Below, piece after piece: positions 27,154 through 35,259 of a stretch of DNA of 64,000 nucleotides. This DNA is from an uncultured Gemmiger sp. (GTDB lineage: Bacteria > Bacillota > Clostridia > Oscillospirales > Ruminococcaceae): NCBI GenBank assembly GCA_944382835.1, contig CALWNP010000004.1, forward strand, positions 20,462-84,461, given 5' to 3'. Each line of letters begins with the position of its first letter. Position 1 is the stretch's first letter. A program made the position numbers and the translations under genes. The notes under the pieces are model-generated. The model saw only the letters and a list, made by a program, of their open reading frames with translations. It made no database searches and had not been told where the DNA came from.

Positions 27154-28386
27154 TTACTCGGGAAGATAGATGTGGTGGGGGAGCCCTTCCACATAGATGG
27201 GGGTCAGCTCAGCCTGGATCAGCGGCAGGGCGTAGGCCAGAAACTCCGGCATCATATCGGTGTGATCGGCGTTAATCCATTCCAGCGGGACCTTCTTTTC
27301 CAGGTTGGCCACCTCCCGGATGGGGTGCAGCTCGGTGGTGCACTGGTAGGGGGCGTTGGAGATCCGTTTGAGGGCCACCATCTCGCCGGTGTGGCCCTCG
27401 AAGGCAGCCTTGGCGGCGGCGCCGCCCACCTGGTAGGCCTCGGTGATGTCGGTGCGGCTGGTCAGGTGTCCGGCGCAGCGCTGCAGGGTGGACAGCTCGA
27501 TGCAGCGGGTCTTGGTGTTCAGCCGGCGGGCCACCGTGTTGGCCAGAAACCGCGCGGTGCCGGTGAGGGCCTTGTGACCGAAGGCGTCCACCGCATGGAC
27601 ATCGTCGGCCAGCTCACAGACATAGCGGCCGTCCTCCAGCTTGACGCCCTCCGAAACCGCGATGACAATGCTGGGCTTTCTGGCCTGCATCCGGGCCACC
27701 TTTTCCACAAAATGATCCACATTGAAGGGAATCTCGGGCAGGCAGATCATGTCAACCCCTTCACAGTCTTCGGCACGGGCCAGGGCTGCTGCGGCGGTCA
27801 GCCAACCGGCGTTGCGGCCCATGATCTCCACAATGGTCACATAGTTGGTGCCGTAGACGGTGGCATCCCGGATAATCTCCTTCATCACCACCCCGATGTA
27901 CTTGGCGGCACTGCCGTAGCCGGGGGTGTGATCGGTGACCATCAGGTCGTTGTCGATGGTTTTGGGCACCCCCATAAAGCGGATCTCGCTGCCGATGTGA
28001 GCCCCGTAGTCGGCCAGCTTGCCGATGGTGTCCATGCTGTCGTTGCCGCCGATGTAAAAGAAATAGCCGATGTCCAACTCTTTCAGAATTTCAAAAAGAT
28101 GCTGATACACCGCTTCTCCCTCATGGGTGTGCCAGTCCGGCAATTTGTAGCGGCAGCTGCCCAGGTAGCTGGACGGAGTGCGTTTGAGCAGTTCAATGTC
28201 CATTGCACACCGCAGCTTTTCATCCAGCAGACAATACCGGCGCTCCAACAAACCAGCCACGCCGTGCATCATGCCATATACCTTGGCGGCACCGCGCTTT
28301 TTGGCACTCTCGTAGACACCGGCCAGGCTGGCGTTGATGACCGAGGTGGGGCCGCCAAATTGGCCGACAATCGCATTCTTTGCCAT
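27154..28386 (-). CDS. Phosphofructokinase, PPi-dependent type signature (paralogue 1)
   Basis: This 410-residue protein belongs to the PfkA superfamily, which phosphorylates fructose 6-phosphate. At residues 113-117 it has GGNDS, where ATP enzymes have GGDGS; at 141-147 it has PKTIDND, where ATP enzymes have PGTIDND. Asp and Lys at these places mark PPi-dependent enzymes, but the Asn at the usual Asp103 position is notable. The N-terminal loop is GQFGGPTSVIN and the MGRNAGW block is at 189-195. ATG 28386 has AGGAGGG 7 nt upstream. A paralogue of equal length lies just upstream. Confidence 0.9.
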   Translation of the reverse strand: MAKNAIVGQFGGPTSVINASLAGVYESAKKRGAAKVYGMMHGVAGLLERRYCLLDEKLRCAMDIELLKRTPSSYLGSCRYKLPDWHTHEGEAVYQHLFEILKELDIGYFFYIGGNDSMDTIGKLADYGAHIGSEIRFMGVPKTIDNDLMVTDHTPGYGSAAKYIGVVMKEIIRDATVYGTNYVTIVEIMGRNAGWLTAAAALARAEDCEGVDMICLPEIPFNVDHFVEKVARMQARKPSIVIAVSEGVKLEDGRYVCELADDVHAVDAFGHKALTGTARFLANTVARRLNTKTRCIELSTLQRCAGHLTSRTDITEAYQVGGAAAKAAFEGHTGEMVALKRISNAPYQCTTELHPIREVANLEKKVPLEWINADHTDMMPEFLAYALPLIQAELTPIYVEGLPHHIYLPE

Positions 28387-28680
28387 AATGTACCCTCCTG
28401 TTTCGGCAGGGAAGAGGTCCGCAGGCAGGCCCTCCGCCGCACGAATTTTGACATCCTTAGTGTAGCATCGGAGGGGCACACTTGACCATTGTGGGAGTTG
28501 CGAAAACCAGATCGGCCCTTTTGAACCGAAAAATTCCACAAGGTGGAATTCCATTCCAAAAGAAATCCCACACAGAGGAATGCGATTCCATAATATGAAA
28601 CATTCAAACGAATAAAGAAACACAAGAATCCTGAAAAAGGCATTGTAAAAGTTGCTGAAATCAAACGTCTTCTCTCCAAA
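28387..28680 (-). promoter_or_regulatory. Long AT-richer leader of the first phosphofructokinase gene with a TGGAAT repeat cluster
   Basis: No gene fits here. The stretch 28532-28592 holds a perfect inverted repeat AATTCCAC-AAG-GTGGAATT (28532-28550) and further TGGAAT/ATTCC copies, including GGAATGCGATTCC (28578-28590). I found no strong promoter on the minus strand: TACACT at 28458-28463 has only a poor -35. The repeats may be an operator array or fold in the mRNA leader. Confidence 0.45.
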
Positions 28681-28730
28681 CAAAAACGGCATGCCGTTCC
28701 GCTTTCAGACGACATGCCGTATATTTTGTT
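28681..28730 (-). terminator. Terminator between the two phosphofructokinase genes
   Basis: On the minus strand ACGGCATG and CATGCCGT (28713-28720 with 28686-28693) form an 8-bp stem followed by TTTTTG, 20 nt after the stop of the upstream gene. The two kinase genes are therefore likely separate transcripts. Confidence 0.7.
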
Positions 28731-28739
28731 ATAAAAGAA

Positions 28740-29972
28740 TCAATCCAGATGGATGTGGCGGGGGACACCGTTGATGTAAATGGGGGTCAGCTCGGCCTGG
28801 ATCAGGGGACGTGCATACTGTTCAAAAGCCTCGGTCATGTGCATGCCATCCGCCGAGATCCACTCGTCGGGGACCTTTTTCTCCAGATTGGCCACCTTGT
28901 CCACATCCACCGTTTCGGTGGTGATGAGGTAGGGCAGGTCCGACAGGCGCTTGATGGCGCACATCTTGCCGGTTTCGCCGCGGGCGGCTGCTTCCACGGC
29001 GGCACCGCCCACCTGATAGGCCTCGGTGATGTCGGTGCGGCTGGCCAGATGGGAGGCACAGCGCTGCAGGGTGGAGAACTCGATGGCCCGGGTCTTGCAG
29101 CCCAGCCGGACCCGGATCAGGTCGGCCAGGTAGCGGCTGGTGCCCGACAGGATGGCCTTGTGGCCGAAGGCATCCAACTGTCCGGCGGTGCTGACCAGGT
29201 CGCAGAGGAAGACACCGTCCCGGTTCTTGACCCCTTCGCTGACCGCGATGATCAGGTTGTGACGGGTCTTTTCCAGTTCTGCCACACGGTTCAGAAAGGC
29301 ATTCTCGTCAAAGGTCCGCTCGGGCAGCAGGATGATGTCCGGCCCGTCGCAGTCGCTGCCCTTGGCCAGGCTGGCGGCACCGGCCAGCCAGCCGGTGTGA
29401 CGACCCATGATCTCGGCCACCGTGACGCTGCGAATGTCATAGACGCTGGAATCACAGATAACCTCTTTGAGGATGGTGGCAATGTATTTGGCGGCACTGC
29501 CGTAGCCGGGGGTGTGGTCGGTGAACATCAGATCGTTGTCGATGGTCTTCGGCACCCCGATAAAACGGATTTCACTGTTTTTGGCTGCGCCGTAGCGGGC
29601 CAGCTTGGAGATGGTATCCATGCTGTCATTGCCGCCAATGTAGAACACCGCGCCGATGGAATGCTCAGCAAACAGTGCAAACAGCTTCTGGAAGGGACGC
29701 TCATCCACATCGGGATCGGGCAGCTTGTAGCGGCAGCTGCCCAGATAACTGGACGGGGTACGCTTGAGCAGCTCAATCTGCATCTTGTCGTCCAGATAAG
29801 AATCCAGCTCGACCATTTTTCCCTTCAAAAGGCCTTCGATGCCATACTGCATCCCATATACATGGTGGATGCCCAAGCTTTTGGAGCTCTCAAACACGCC
29901 GGCGAGGCTGGCGTTGATCACGGCGGTCGGCCCGCCCGATTGACCAACCAAAACGTTGGTTGCCCATGCCAT
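28740..29972 (-). CDS. Phosphofructokinase, PPi-dependent type signature (paralogue 2)
   Basis: This 410-residue paralogue has the same motif positions as its neighbour: GQSGGPTAVIN at 9-20, GGNDS at 113-117, PKTIDND at 141-147 and MGRHTGW. The two are co-linear over their whole length but clearly diverged, so the duplication is not recent. They may differ in phosphoryl donor (PPi against ATP), in substrate (fructose 6-phosphate against sedoheptulose 7-phosphate) or in regulation. It has its own promoter (30058-30086). Confidence 0.9.
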   Translation of the reverse strand: MAWATNVLVGQSGGPTAVINASLAGVFESSKSLGIHHVYGMQYGIEGLLKGKMVELDSYLDDKMQIELLKRTPSSYLGSCRYKLPDPDVDERPFQKLFALFAEHSIGAVFYIGGNDSMDTISKLARYGAAKNSEIRFIGVPKTIDNDLMFTDHTPGYGSAAKYIATILKEVICDSSVYDIRSVTVAEIMGRHTGWLAGAASLAKGSDCDGPDIILLPERTFDENAFLNRVAELEKTRHNLIIAVSEGVKNRDGVFLCDLVSTAGQLDAFGHKAILSGTSRYLADLIRVRLGCKTRAIEFSTLQRCASHLASRTDITEAYQVGGAAVEAAARGETGKMCAIKRLSDLPYLITTETVDVDKVANLEKKVPDEWISADGMHMTEAFEQYARPLIQAELTPIYINGVPRHIHLD

Positions 29973-30057
29973 GGTAGTACACCTGCTTTCCCGGATTGCC
30001 GCCCCGAAAACAGGGGTTCGGGAGCGGAAAATCCTGTGCTAAATTATAGTTTCCTCT

Positions 30058-30086
30058 ATTGTATTCTATCCTGCATCAAAAGGCAA
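30058..30086 (-). promoter_or_regulatory. Promoter of phosphofructokinase paralogue 2 (TTGCCT-17-TACAAT)
   Basis: On the minus strand TTGCCT (30081-30086) and TACAAT (30058-30063) are 17 bp apart. A second -10-like TATAAT lies at 30043-30048. A small hairpin CCCGAA/TTCGGG (30003-30022) falls in the leader. Confidence 0.65.
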
Positions 30087-30100
30087 GTGCGGGCGAAAAA

Positions 30101-30928
30101 TCAGGAATTCAGGACAAACTTCTCGATGGCCTGGGCCACACCGTCGTGGTTGTTGTCTGCGGTGATATACTTCGCCACCGCCTTGACCGGTTCGGTGGCG
30201 TTGGCCATGGCCACGCCCAGCCCGGCCATCCGGACCATCTCCAGGTCGTTGCCGGAGTCGCCGCAGGCCATGACCTGTTCCGGCGCCAGGCCCAGCTCCT
30301 TGGCAAGGGTCATCAGGCCACGGCCCTTGTTGACGCCGGGGGCGTTCAGCTCCAGATTCAATGCCACACTGGTGGTGGCCTCCACCGGCGCAGCGGCAGT
30401 GGCCGCAGCCCAGGCGGCATCCCGGGTAGCCTCGTCCTTGTAGAGGATGCTGAACTTTTCGATGCCGTCGGCATGGGCCTGCATAAAAGCGTGGATGTCG
30501 TCCACCACATGGCGGCTGTTGCGGAAGTAAGGGAGCAGTTCAGGCGGGGCGTACTGCTCGGTGCGGGCATCATTCTCCCGGGAGGTGTAGGCGTCTCCAT
30601 CGATGAAGATGCTCATCATGCAGTCAAAGGGCTGTACCGCATCATAGACCTTCTGGGCCTGGACCGGGTCAAAGGGCAGGTTTACCAACCGCCGTCCGGT
30701 GGCAATTACGCTGACGGTGGCTCCGTTGCTGGTCAGGGCATAACGCACCCCCGGCATCTCCAGAAATTCCTTGGGCACCCCCCGCAGGTTGCGGCCGGTG
30801 GCGGGCAGAACCACAACCCCCTGCTCCAGGGCGGCCTGGATGGCAGCCAGGGTGCGGGGACTGATGCGTTTTTGATCGTCAAAGACGGTACCGTCGAGAT
30901 CCAGTGCGATAAGGCGGATGGGCAGCAT
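30101..30928 (-). CDS. Cof-type HAD-IIB phosphatase
   Basis: This 275-residue hydrolase has HAD motif I LDLDGTVFDD near the N terminus, TGRNLRG (motif II region), a large cap, a Lys block (NKGRGL) and the closing ACGDSGNDLEMV with AMANATEPVK. These are typical of Cof/YkrA-type sugar phosphatases; substrates range over sugar and flavin phosphates. ATG 30928 has GGGAGG 8 nt upstream; a TTG two codons earlier is less likely. Its divergent promoter faces the gene at 31093. Confidence 0.9.
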   Translation of the reverse strand: MLPIRLIALDLDGTVFDDQKRISPRTLAAIQAALEQGVVVLPATGRNLRGVPKEFLEMPGVRYALTSNGATVSVIATGRRLVNLPFDPVQAQKVYDAVQPFDCMMSIFIDGDAYTSRENDARTEQYAPPELLPYFRNSRHVVDDIHAFMQAHADGIEKFSILYKDEATRDAAWAAATAAAPVEATTSVALNLELNAPGVNKGRGLMTLAKELGLAPEQVMACGDSGNDLEMVRMAGLGVAMANATEPVKAVAKYITADNNHDGVAQAIEKFVLNS

Positions 30929-30993
30929 GGGCAATACCTCCCTGAATGGTTATGGCAAAATCGGACACGGGACTTTGGTCAAATCCGACAAAG

Positions 30994-31022
30994 ATTGTAC
31001 CGCAAATTCGATCAATATGCAA
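30994..31022 (-). promoter_or_regulatory. Promoter of the HAD phosphatase (TTGCAT-17-TACAAT)
   Basis: On the minus strand TTGCAT (31017-31022) and TACAAT (30994-30999) are 17 bp apart, 66 nt before the ATG. It is back-to-back with the + promoter at 31032. Confidence 0.75.
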
Positions 31023-31031
31023 TAAGAAGGC

Positions 31032-31060
31032 TTGCAAAAATTCGCACAAGTGTGTAGAAT
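31032..31060 (+). promoter_or_regulatory. Promoter of the DUF1624 gene (TTGCAA-17-TAGAAT)
   Basis: TTGCAA at 31032-31037 and TAGAAT at 31055-31060 are 17 bp apart and divergent from the HAD promoter, with only 9 bp between their -35 boxes. Confidence 0.78.
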
Positions 31061-31092
31061 AGCAGACAATAGTGGGGAAGGGAAGAACGCAG

Positions 31093-31848
31093 ATGAAACA
31101 CTCCAAACGGTTGTGGGCGGTGGATGCCCTGCGGGGACTGGCGCTGCTGAACATGCTGGTCTACCACGGCATGTACGACTGGGTGTATATCTTCGGGTAT
31201 CCCAGCGGATGGTACGACATCGGCGCCGCGGGCTGCCATGTCTGGCAGCAGTACATCTGCTGGAGTTTCCTGTTGCTGTCGGGTTTCAGCTTCGGGCTGG
31301 CCCGCCGTCCTTTGAAAAACGGGCTGATTGTGGCCGGATGTGCGGTGGTACTCACCGCTGTGACGGTGACCGTGATGCCGTCAGAGACCATCCTGTTTGG
31401 TGTGCTGCACCTCAATGCCTGTGCGGTGCTGCTGACCTGTCTGCTGCGCCCGGCACTGGAGCGGATTCCCGCACTGCCGGGTCTGGGGCTCAGTGCGGCG
31501 CTGTTTGCCCTGACCAACCAGGTCCCCTATGGGTTCCTGGGCTTTGAAAACTGGCACCTCTGCGCCCTGCCCCAGGGGCTCTACCGGGCCAATCCGTTCT
31601 GGCTGGGCTTTCCCGACCTGGAAAAGTTTGCCTCAGCTGACTATTTCCCGATCCTGCCCTGGGTATTTTTGTTCTGGTGCGGCTGGTTTGGGTTCCGGGT
31701 CCTGCGGGATCATCTTCCTGCCCCGGCGCCGGCCCCGCGGCTGCTGCGCCCGCTCTGCTTTGTGGGGCAGCGAACTCTGTTGGTGTACATGCTGCATCAG
31801 CCCATTCTCTTTGGCGCTTTATGGATTCTGGACAATTTTGTTCGCTGA
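31093..31848 (+). CDS. DUF1624 / heparan-alpha-glucosaminide N-acetyltransferase-like membrane protein
   Basis: This 251-residue membrane protein has about seven hydrophobic spans and the start pattern AVDALRGLALLNMLVYHGM, in which the RG and the later His are conserved in the acyltransferase-like HGSNAT/DUF1624 group. Such proteins are thought to carry acetyl groups across the membrane to sugars. I chose ATG 31093, preceded by GGAAGGGAAG. It is monocistronic, with its own promoter, and the next promoter (rpsU) follows closely. Function by family only. Confidence 0.75.
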   Translation: MKHSKRLWAVDALRGLALLNMLVYHGMYDWVYIFGYPSGWYDIGAAGCHVWQQYICWSFLLLSGFSFGLARRPLKNGLIVAGCAVVLTAVTVTVMPSETILFGVLHLNACAVLLTCLLRPALERIPALPGLGLSAALFALTNQVPYGFLGFENWHLCALPQGLYRANPFWLGFPDLEKFASADYFPILPWVFLFWCGWFGFRVLRDHLPAPAPAPRLLRPLCFVGQRTLLVYMLHQPILFGALWILDNFVR

Positions 31849-31924
31849 GCAAGGAAAAAGCGGAAAACACTATTGAACTTTTTGTGAATTTTTGTAAACT
31901 TTGCCCGTGTTGGCCCATTGGCGG

Positions 31925-31954
31925 TTGACATTCAGGGGTAAGTTATAGTATAAT
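31925..31954 (+). promoter_or_regulatory. rpsU promoter (TTGACA-18-TATAAT)
   Basis: A consensus TTGACA (31925-31930) and TATAAT (31949-31954), 18 bp apart, stand 75 nt before the rpsU start. The strength fits a ribosomal protein gene. Confidence 0.88.
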
Positions 31955-32029
31955 CTACGGTACTGGTTAAGTAGTATTTTGGCTATTGACCGGCAAACTC
32001 CTGTCTCAGGCCAAGGGAGGGAAAACAAG

Positions 32030-32206
32030 ATGTCGGAGATCCGTGTCAAAGAGGGCGAATCCCTGGAGAGCGCCCTGCGCCGTTTCAAGCGCAGCACTGC
32101 CCGCAGCGGCGTGCTCGCCGAGGTGCGCAAACGCGAGGCTTATGAGAAGCCGTCCGTGCGCCGCAAGAAGAAGTCCGAAGCTGCGCGCAAGCGCAAGTAT
32201 AAGTAA
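32030..32206 (+). CDS. rpsU: 30S ribosomal protein S21
   Basis: This 58-residue basic protein matches S21: an N-terminal [19 protein letters not shown], then [15 protein letters not shown] and a Lys/Arg tail. ATG 32030 has GGGAGG (32015-32020) 9 nt upstream; a longer in-frame start would include the promoter leader. It has its own strong promoter and two terminator-like hairpins downstream that separate it from yqeG. Confidence 0.97.
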   Translation: MSEIRVKEGESLESALRRFKRSTARSGVLAEVRKREAYEKPSVRRKKKSEAARKRKYK

Positions 32207-32223
32207 GATCTGCAACCGTCGGC

Positions 32224-32243
32224 GCGGCAATTGCCGCCGTTTT
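32224..32243 (+). terminator. First hairpin after rpsU, palindromic with T run
   Basis: GCGGCAATTGCCGC is a perfect 14-bp palindrome followed by CGTTTTC, 18 nt after the rpsU stop. A perfect palindrome must open its centre to form the loop, so it may be a weaker terminator. Confidence 0.5.
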
Positions 32244-32275
32244 CGATACCGTCAGTGCTTACAACAGGAACGGCT

Positions 32276-32310
32276 AAAGCAGGCCCGCAACCAACGCGGG
32301 CCTGCTTTTT
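32276..32310 (+). terminator. Strong terminator between rpsU and yqeG
   Basis: AGCAGGCCCGC pairs with GCGGGCCTGCT around a 7-nt loop, followed by five T. It begins 70 nt after rpsU and ends 33 nt before yqeG. Confidence 0.88.
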
Positions 32311-32343
32311 CGTTCCCGCGCTTTCCCACAAAGGAGGTCTGCC

Positions 32344-32850
32344 ATGATTTTGACCCCACAGTTTATCTTTCGCAATGTCGAGGCCATCACCCCTGCCTTT
32401 CTGCGCAGCCATGGGATCACCGCCCTGGTGCTGGATGTGGACAATACGCTGACCGGCGACGGAAGCCAGAAACTGGAACCCTCGGTGCAGAGCTGGCTGG
32501 ATGCCATGCGGGCGGCCGGCATCAGCCTGACCATTGTGTCCAACAACACCGCCCGCCGGGTGGCACCCTTTGCCCGGCGGGTGGGGCTGGCCTGGGTGCC
32601 GCTGGCCTGCAAGCCGCTGCCCATCGGGCTGATGGTGGCCCGGGCCCGTCTCAGGGTGCCGCGCCGCCAGATGGCCATGGTGGGGGACCAGATTTTTACC
32701 GACCGGATGGCGGCAGGGCTGTTCGGTATCCCCTGTCTGCTGGTACAGCCCCGGGGCGGGGACCGCAGCAAGGGGGTCCGGTTCAAACGCCGGTTTGAGG
32801 GCCGGTTCATCAATCGCTATTATCACAGAGGAGGAACACTTTATGAGTGA
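32344..32850 (+). CDS. yqeG: YqeG-family HAD-IIIA phosphatase
   Basis: This 168-residue protein has HAD motif I LVLDVDNTLTG, motif II IVSNNT, and MVGDQIFTDRM for the closing acidic pair, all typical of the YqeG family (PGP-like phosphatases). Length fits. It is preceded by AAAGGAGG and overlaps the next gene by 8 nt. In Firmicutes yqeG usually sits near shikimate or ribosome-assembly genes; here it is coupled to an endonuclease IV gene. Confidence 0.9.
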   Translation: MILTPQFIFRNVEAITPAFLRSHGITALVLDVDNTLTGDGSQKLEPSVQSWLDAMRAAGISLTIVSNNTARRVAPFARRVGLAWVPLACKPLPIGLMVARARLRVPRRQMAMVGDQIFTDRMAAGLFGIPCLLVQPRGGDRSKGVRFKRRFEGRFINRYYHRGGTLYE

Positions 32851-33712
32851 TGCACCGCGCTTTGGCACGGCGGGGCTTTCGGACAGCTTCCGCGCGGCCA
32901 AACGCAGCGGGCCCGAGGAGATTGCGGCCTACACCGCCTCCTTTGGCCTGAATGCCTTTGAATACCAGTGCGGGCGGGGCGTCCGCCTGGCGCTGGACAA
33001 GGCGGCGGCGCTGGGGGAGGCCTGTGCCAAGCGGGACATTGTTCTCTCGGTCCATGCCCCCTATTACATCAGCATGAGCAGCCTGGAAGAGGAAAAGCGG
33101 TTGCACAGCATCGATTATCTGCTGCAGAGCTGTGCGCTGGTCAAGGCCCTGGGGGGCCGGCGCGTGATCTTTCACTCGGGCTCCTGCGGCAAACAGAGCC
33201 GGGAAGCGGCCCTGGAAAAGGCGCTGGACACCCTGCGCCGCGCCGTGGAAGCGGTGGATGCTGCGGGCTTTGGCGATTGCGTACTCTGCCCCGAAACGAT
33301 GGGCAAGGTCAACCAGCTGGGGGATCTGGAGGAGGTCCTGGCCCTGTGCCAGGTAGACCCCCGCATCACCCCCTGCATTGATTTCGGCCATCTCTACGCC
33401 CGCAGCCAGGGCACCCAGATGGCCGACGAGGAGAGCGCTCCGGCCGACTATGCCGCCATTCTGGACCGGATCGCCCAGGCACTGCCCGATGAACGGGCCA
33501 AGAGTTTCCATGTGCATTTCTCCCGCATTGCCTACACCAAGGGCGGGGAAAAATGCCATCTGACCTTTGCCGATACCGAATATGGCCCGCCGCACCAGCC
33601 TTTGCTGCGCCTGATGCGGGAGCGGGGCCTGACCCCCACCGTGATCTGTGAATCGGCGGGGACCCAGGCTGAGGATGCCCGGACGCTGGCCCAGACCTGG
33701 GCGGCGCTCTGA
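32843..33712 (+). CDS. nfo: Deoxyribonuclease IV (endonuclease IV) family protein
   Basis: This 289-residue TIM-barrel protein retains the run of metal-binding residues of endonuclease IV: VHAPYYI, VIFHSG, LCPETMG, CIDFGHLYAR, HVHFS and VICESAG. Endonuclease IV cuts DNA at abasic sites in base-excision repair. I chose ATG 32843 with GAGGAGG before it; it overlaps yqeG by 8 nt. A sugar isomerase of the same fold is the alternative, but the complete metal set favours the DNA enzyme. Confidence 0.87.
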   Translation: MSDAPRFGTAGLSDSFRAAKRSGPEEIAAYTASFGLNAFEYQCGRGVRLALDKAAALGEACAKRDIVLSVHAPYYISMSSLEEEKRLHSIDYLLQSCALVKALGGRRVIFHSGSCGKQSREAALEKALDTLRRAVEAVDAAGFGDCVLCPETMGKVNQLGDLEEVLALCQVDPRITPCIDFGHLYARSQGTQMADEESAPADYAAILDRIAQALPDERAKSFHVHFSRIAYTKGGEKCHLTFADTEYGPPHQPLLRLMRERGLTPTVICESAGTQAEDARTLAQTWAAL

Positions 33713-33764
33713 GGAAAAAATGCCGAAAAGTCTCAAAAATCCCGCAAAAGACCGGGGGAGGGGC

Positions 33765-33793
33765 TTGCAATACGGCATTTTATCGGGTAAAAT
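33765..33793 (+). promoter_or_regulatory. efp promoter (TTGCAA-17-TAAAAT)
   Basis: TTGCAA (33765-33770) and TAAAAT (33788-33793) are 17 bp apart, 46 nt before the efp ATG, between nfo and efp. Confidence 0.78.
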
Positions 33794-33838
33794 ACTTACA
33801 GGTATGTTTTACAATAATAAAATTGGAGGAGTTTCCAT

Positions 33839-34399
33839 ATGATCTCTGCAGGCGAATTCCGCAACGGCGTTACCTTCGAGCAGGACGGCCAGGTCCTTCA
33901 GGTCGTCGAGTTCCAGCATGTCAAGCCCGGCAAGGGCGCTGCCTTTGTGCGCACCAAGACCAAGAACGTGATCACCGGTTCTGTGGTTGAAACCAGCTAC
34001 AACCCCACTGCCAAGTTCCCCCAGGCGTTCATCGAGCGCAAGGAGGTTACCTACAGCTACGAAGACGGTGATCTGTACCACTTCATGGACAACGAGACCT
34101 ACGATGACATCCCGGTCAGCGCTTCCGACGTGCCCGAGAACTTCAAGTTCTGCAAGGAGAACGAGATCTGCAAGCTGCTCTCCTACAAGGGCAAGGTGTT
34201 CAGCGTCGAAATCCCCAACTTCATCGACCTGACCGTCACCGAGACTGAGCCCGGCTTCAAGGGCAACACCGCCACCAACACCCTGAAGCCCGCCAAGGTG
34301 GAGACCGGCGCCGAGATCCGTGTGCCGCTGTTCATCAACGAGGGCGACGTCATCCGCATCGATACCCGCACCGGCGAGTATATGGAGCGCGTGAACTGA
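33839..34399 (+). CDS. efp: Elongation factor P
   Basis: This 186-residue protein relieves ribosome stalling at proline runs. It has the three-domain EF-P sequence; the tip residue is Lys32 in KPGKGAAF, the site modified in many bacteria. [10 protein letters not shown]-like [16 protein letters not shown] and the ending [13 protein letters not shown] are diagnostic. GGAGG stands before the ATG. It has its own promoter and terminator. No EpmA-type modifying enzyme is in the window. Confidence 0.98.
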   Translation: MISAGEFRNGVTFEQDGQVLQVVEFQHVKPGKGAAFVRTKTKNVITGSVVETSYNPTAKFPQAFIERKEVTYSYEDGDLYHFMDNETYDDIPVSASDVPENFKFCKENEICKLLSYKGKVFSVEIPNFIDLTVTETEPGFKGNTATNTLKPAKVETGAEIRVPLFINEGDVIRIDTRTGEYMERVN

Positions 34400-34421
34400 T
34401 TTTTTCATAAAATCCACAATC

Positions 34422-34448
34422 GGCCGGGCCGTGTACCGCCCGGCCTTT
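34422..34448 (+). terminator. Terminator after efp
   Basis: GGCCGGGC pairs with GCCCGGCC around an 8-nt loop, followed by TTT, 22 nt after efp and 35 nt before the next start. The T run is short, so partial read-through is likely. Confidence 0.65.
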
Positions 34449-34483
34449 CCGATGCTCGCCGTTATGGCAAGGAGGATTTGACC

Positions 34484-34939
34484 ATGGCTATGGATTTGAA
34501 TGCCAAGGCTGCCTACATTCGCGGCCTGATGACCGGTATGGAGTTTGACCCCAACAGCAAAAACGGCAAGGTGATTGCCGCCATGATGGAGCTGCTGGAG
34601 GAGATGGCAGCCACCGTGACCGAGCATGACAACGCGCTGAACCAGGTGTACGACGAACTGGACACCCTGGATCAGGATCTGGATGATCTGGTGGGCAGCC
34701 TGTACGGCTACGACGATGAGGAGCCGGACAGCGAGGAGGACGAAGAAGGGGAGGACGAGGCCGTCTATGAGGTGACCTGCCCCAACTGCAACTTCGTCAC
34801 CACCGTGGACGAGGACACCCTGCTCAACCGTGAGCTGGTCTGCCCCAACTGCGGCGCTTCCTTTGACATTGAGCTGGAAACCGGCGATGATGCCCAGGAA
34901 GAGGCACAGCCCCAGACCACCGAGATCAAGATTGACTGA
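34484..34939 (+). CDS. CD1247-type protein with C-terminal zinc ribbon
   Basis: This 151-residue protein begins AMDLNAKAAYIRGLMTGME, which resembles the CD1247 N-terminal domain of clostridia. A helical, very acidic middle follows (EEPDSEEDEEGEDEA). The C terminus holds two CPNC knuckles (CPNCNF and CPNCGA, residues ~100-125) that can bind zinc. ATG 34484 has AAGGAGG 8 nt upstream. Function unknown; conserved next to efp, as I recall, in related genomes. Confidence 0.72.
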   Translation: MAMDLNAKAAYIRGLMTGMEFDPNSKNGKVIAAMMELLEEMAATVTEHDNALNQVYDELDTLDQDLDDLVGSLYGYDDEEPDSEEDEEGEDEAVYEVTCPNCNFVTTVDEDTLLNRELVCPNCGASFDIELETGDDAQEEAQPQTTEIKID

Positions 34940-34996
34940 GGCAGAGGAAAATCCTTTGCCGCTGCCCTGATCGGCAGCTCTTCGTATGACAGTCTT

Positions 34997-35039
34997 AACA
35001 GGCACGAACCGTGGAAAAACGGTCCGTGCCTGTTTTTTT
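34997..35039 (+). terminator. Terminator after the CD1247-type gene
   Basis: AACAGGCACG and CGTGCCTGTT, extended by ACCGT/ACGGT across one mismatch, form a long stem with a GGAAAA loop and seven T. The remaining gap up to 35220 shows no gene or clear signal. Confidence 0.9.
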
Positions 35040-35220
35040 GTATACCGAGACTGACAAACGGGGCAGGAAGACCCCGCGGCGGTCATTTCCGGCCCGTTTG
35101 GCGCGTTTTGAACTGCCCACAAGAAAGAAACATAGGAGAGAAAAACACGGCACAGCGGGGCTGTCTGGGGCTGATCCGCAAGGAGGAGAAAGACTGGTCC
35201 TCCGGCAGAAAAATGGGCAT

Positions 35221-35245
35221 AAAAAATCCCCCGCCGCAGCGAGGG
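35221..35245 (-). terminator. Terminator of the 102-residue protein gene
   Basis: On the minus strand CCCTCGC, TGCG and GCGGGGG form a 7-bp stem followed by ATTTTTT, about 15 nt after the stop codon. Confidence 0.7.
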
Positions 35246-35259
35246 AAGAAAGCAAAATT

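Noticed and set aside
28387-28692. Extended N terminus of phosphofructokinase paralogue 1
   Set aside because: The frame is open for 102 more codons, but the paralogue alignment and AGGAGGG place the start at 28386.
31979-32029. Longer N-terminal start for ribosomal protein S21
   Set aside because: It would include the leader with the RBS, and S21 normally starts at the chosen Met.
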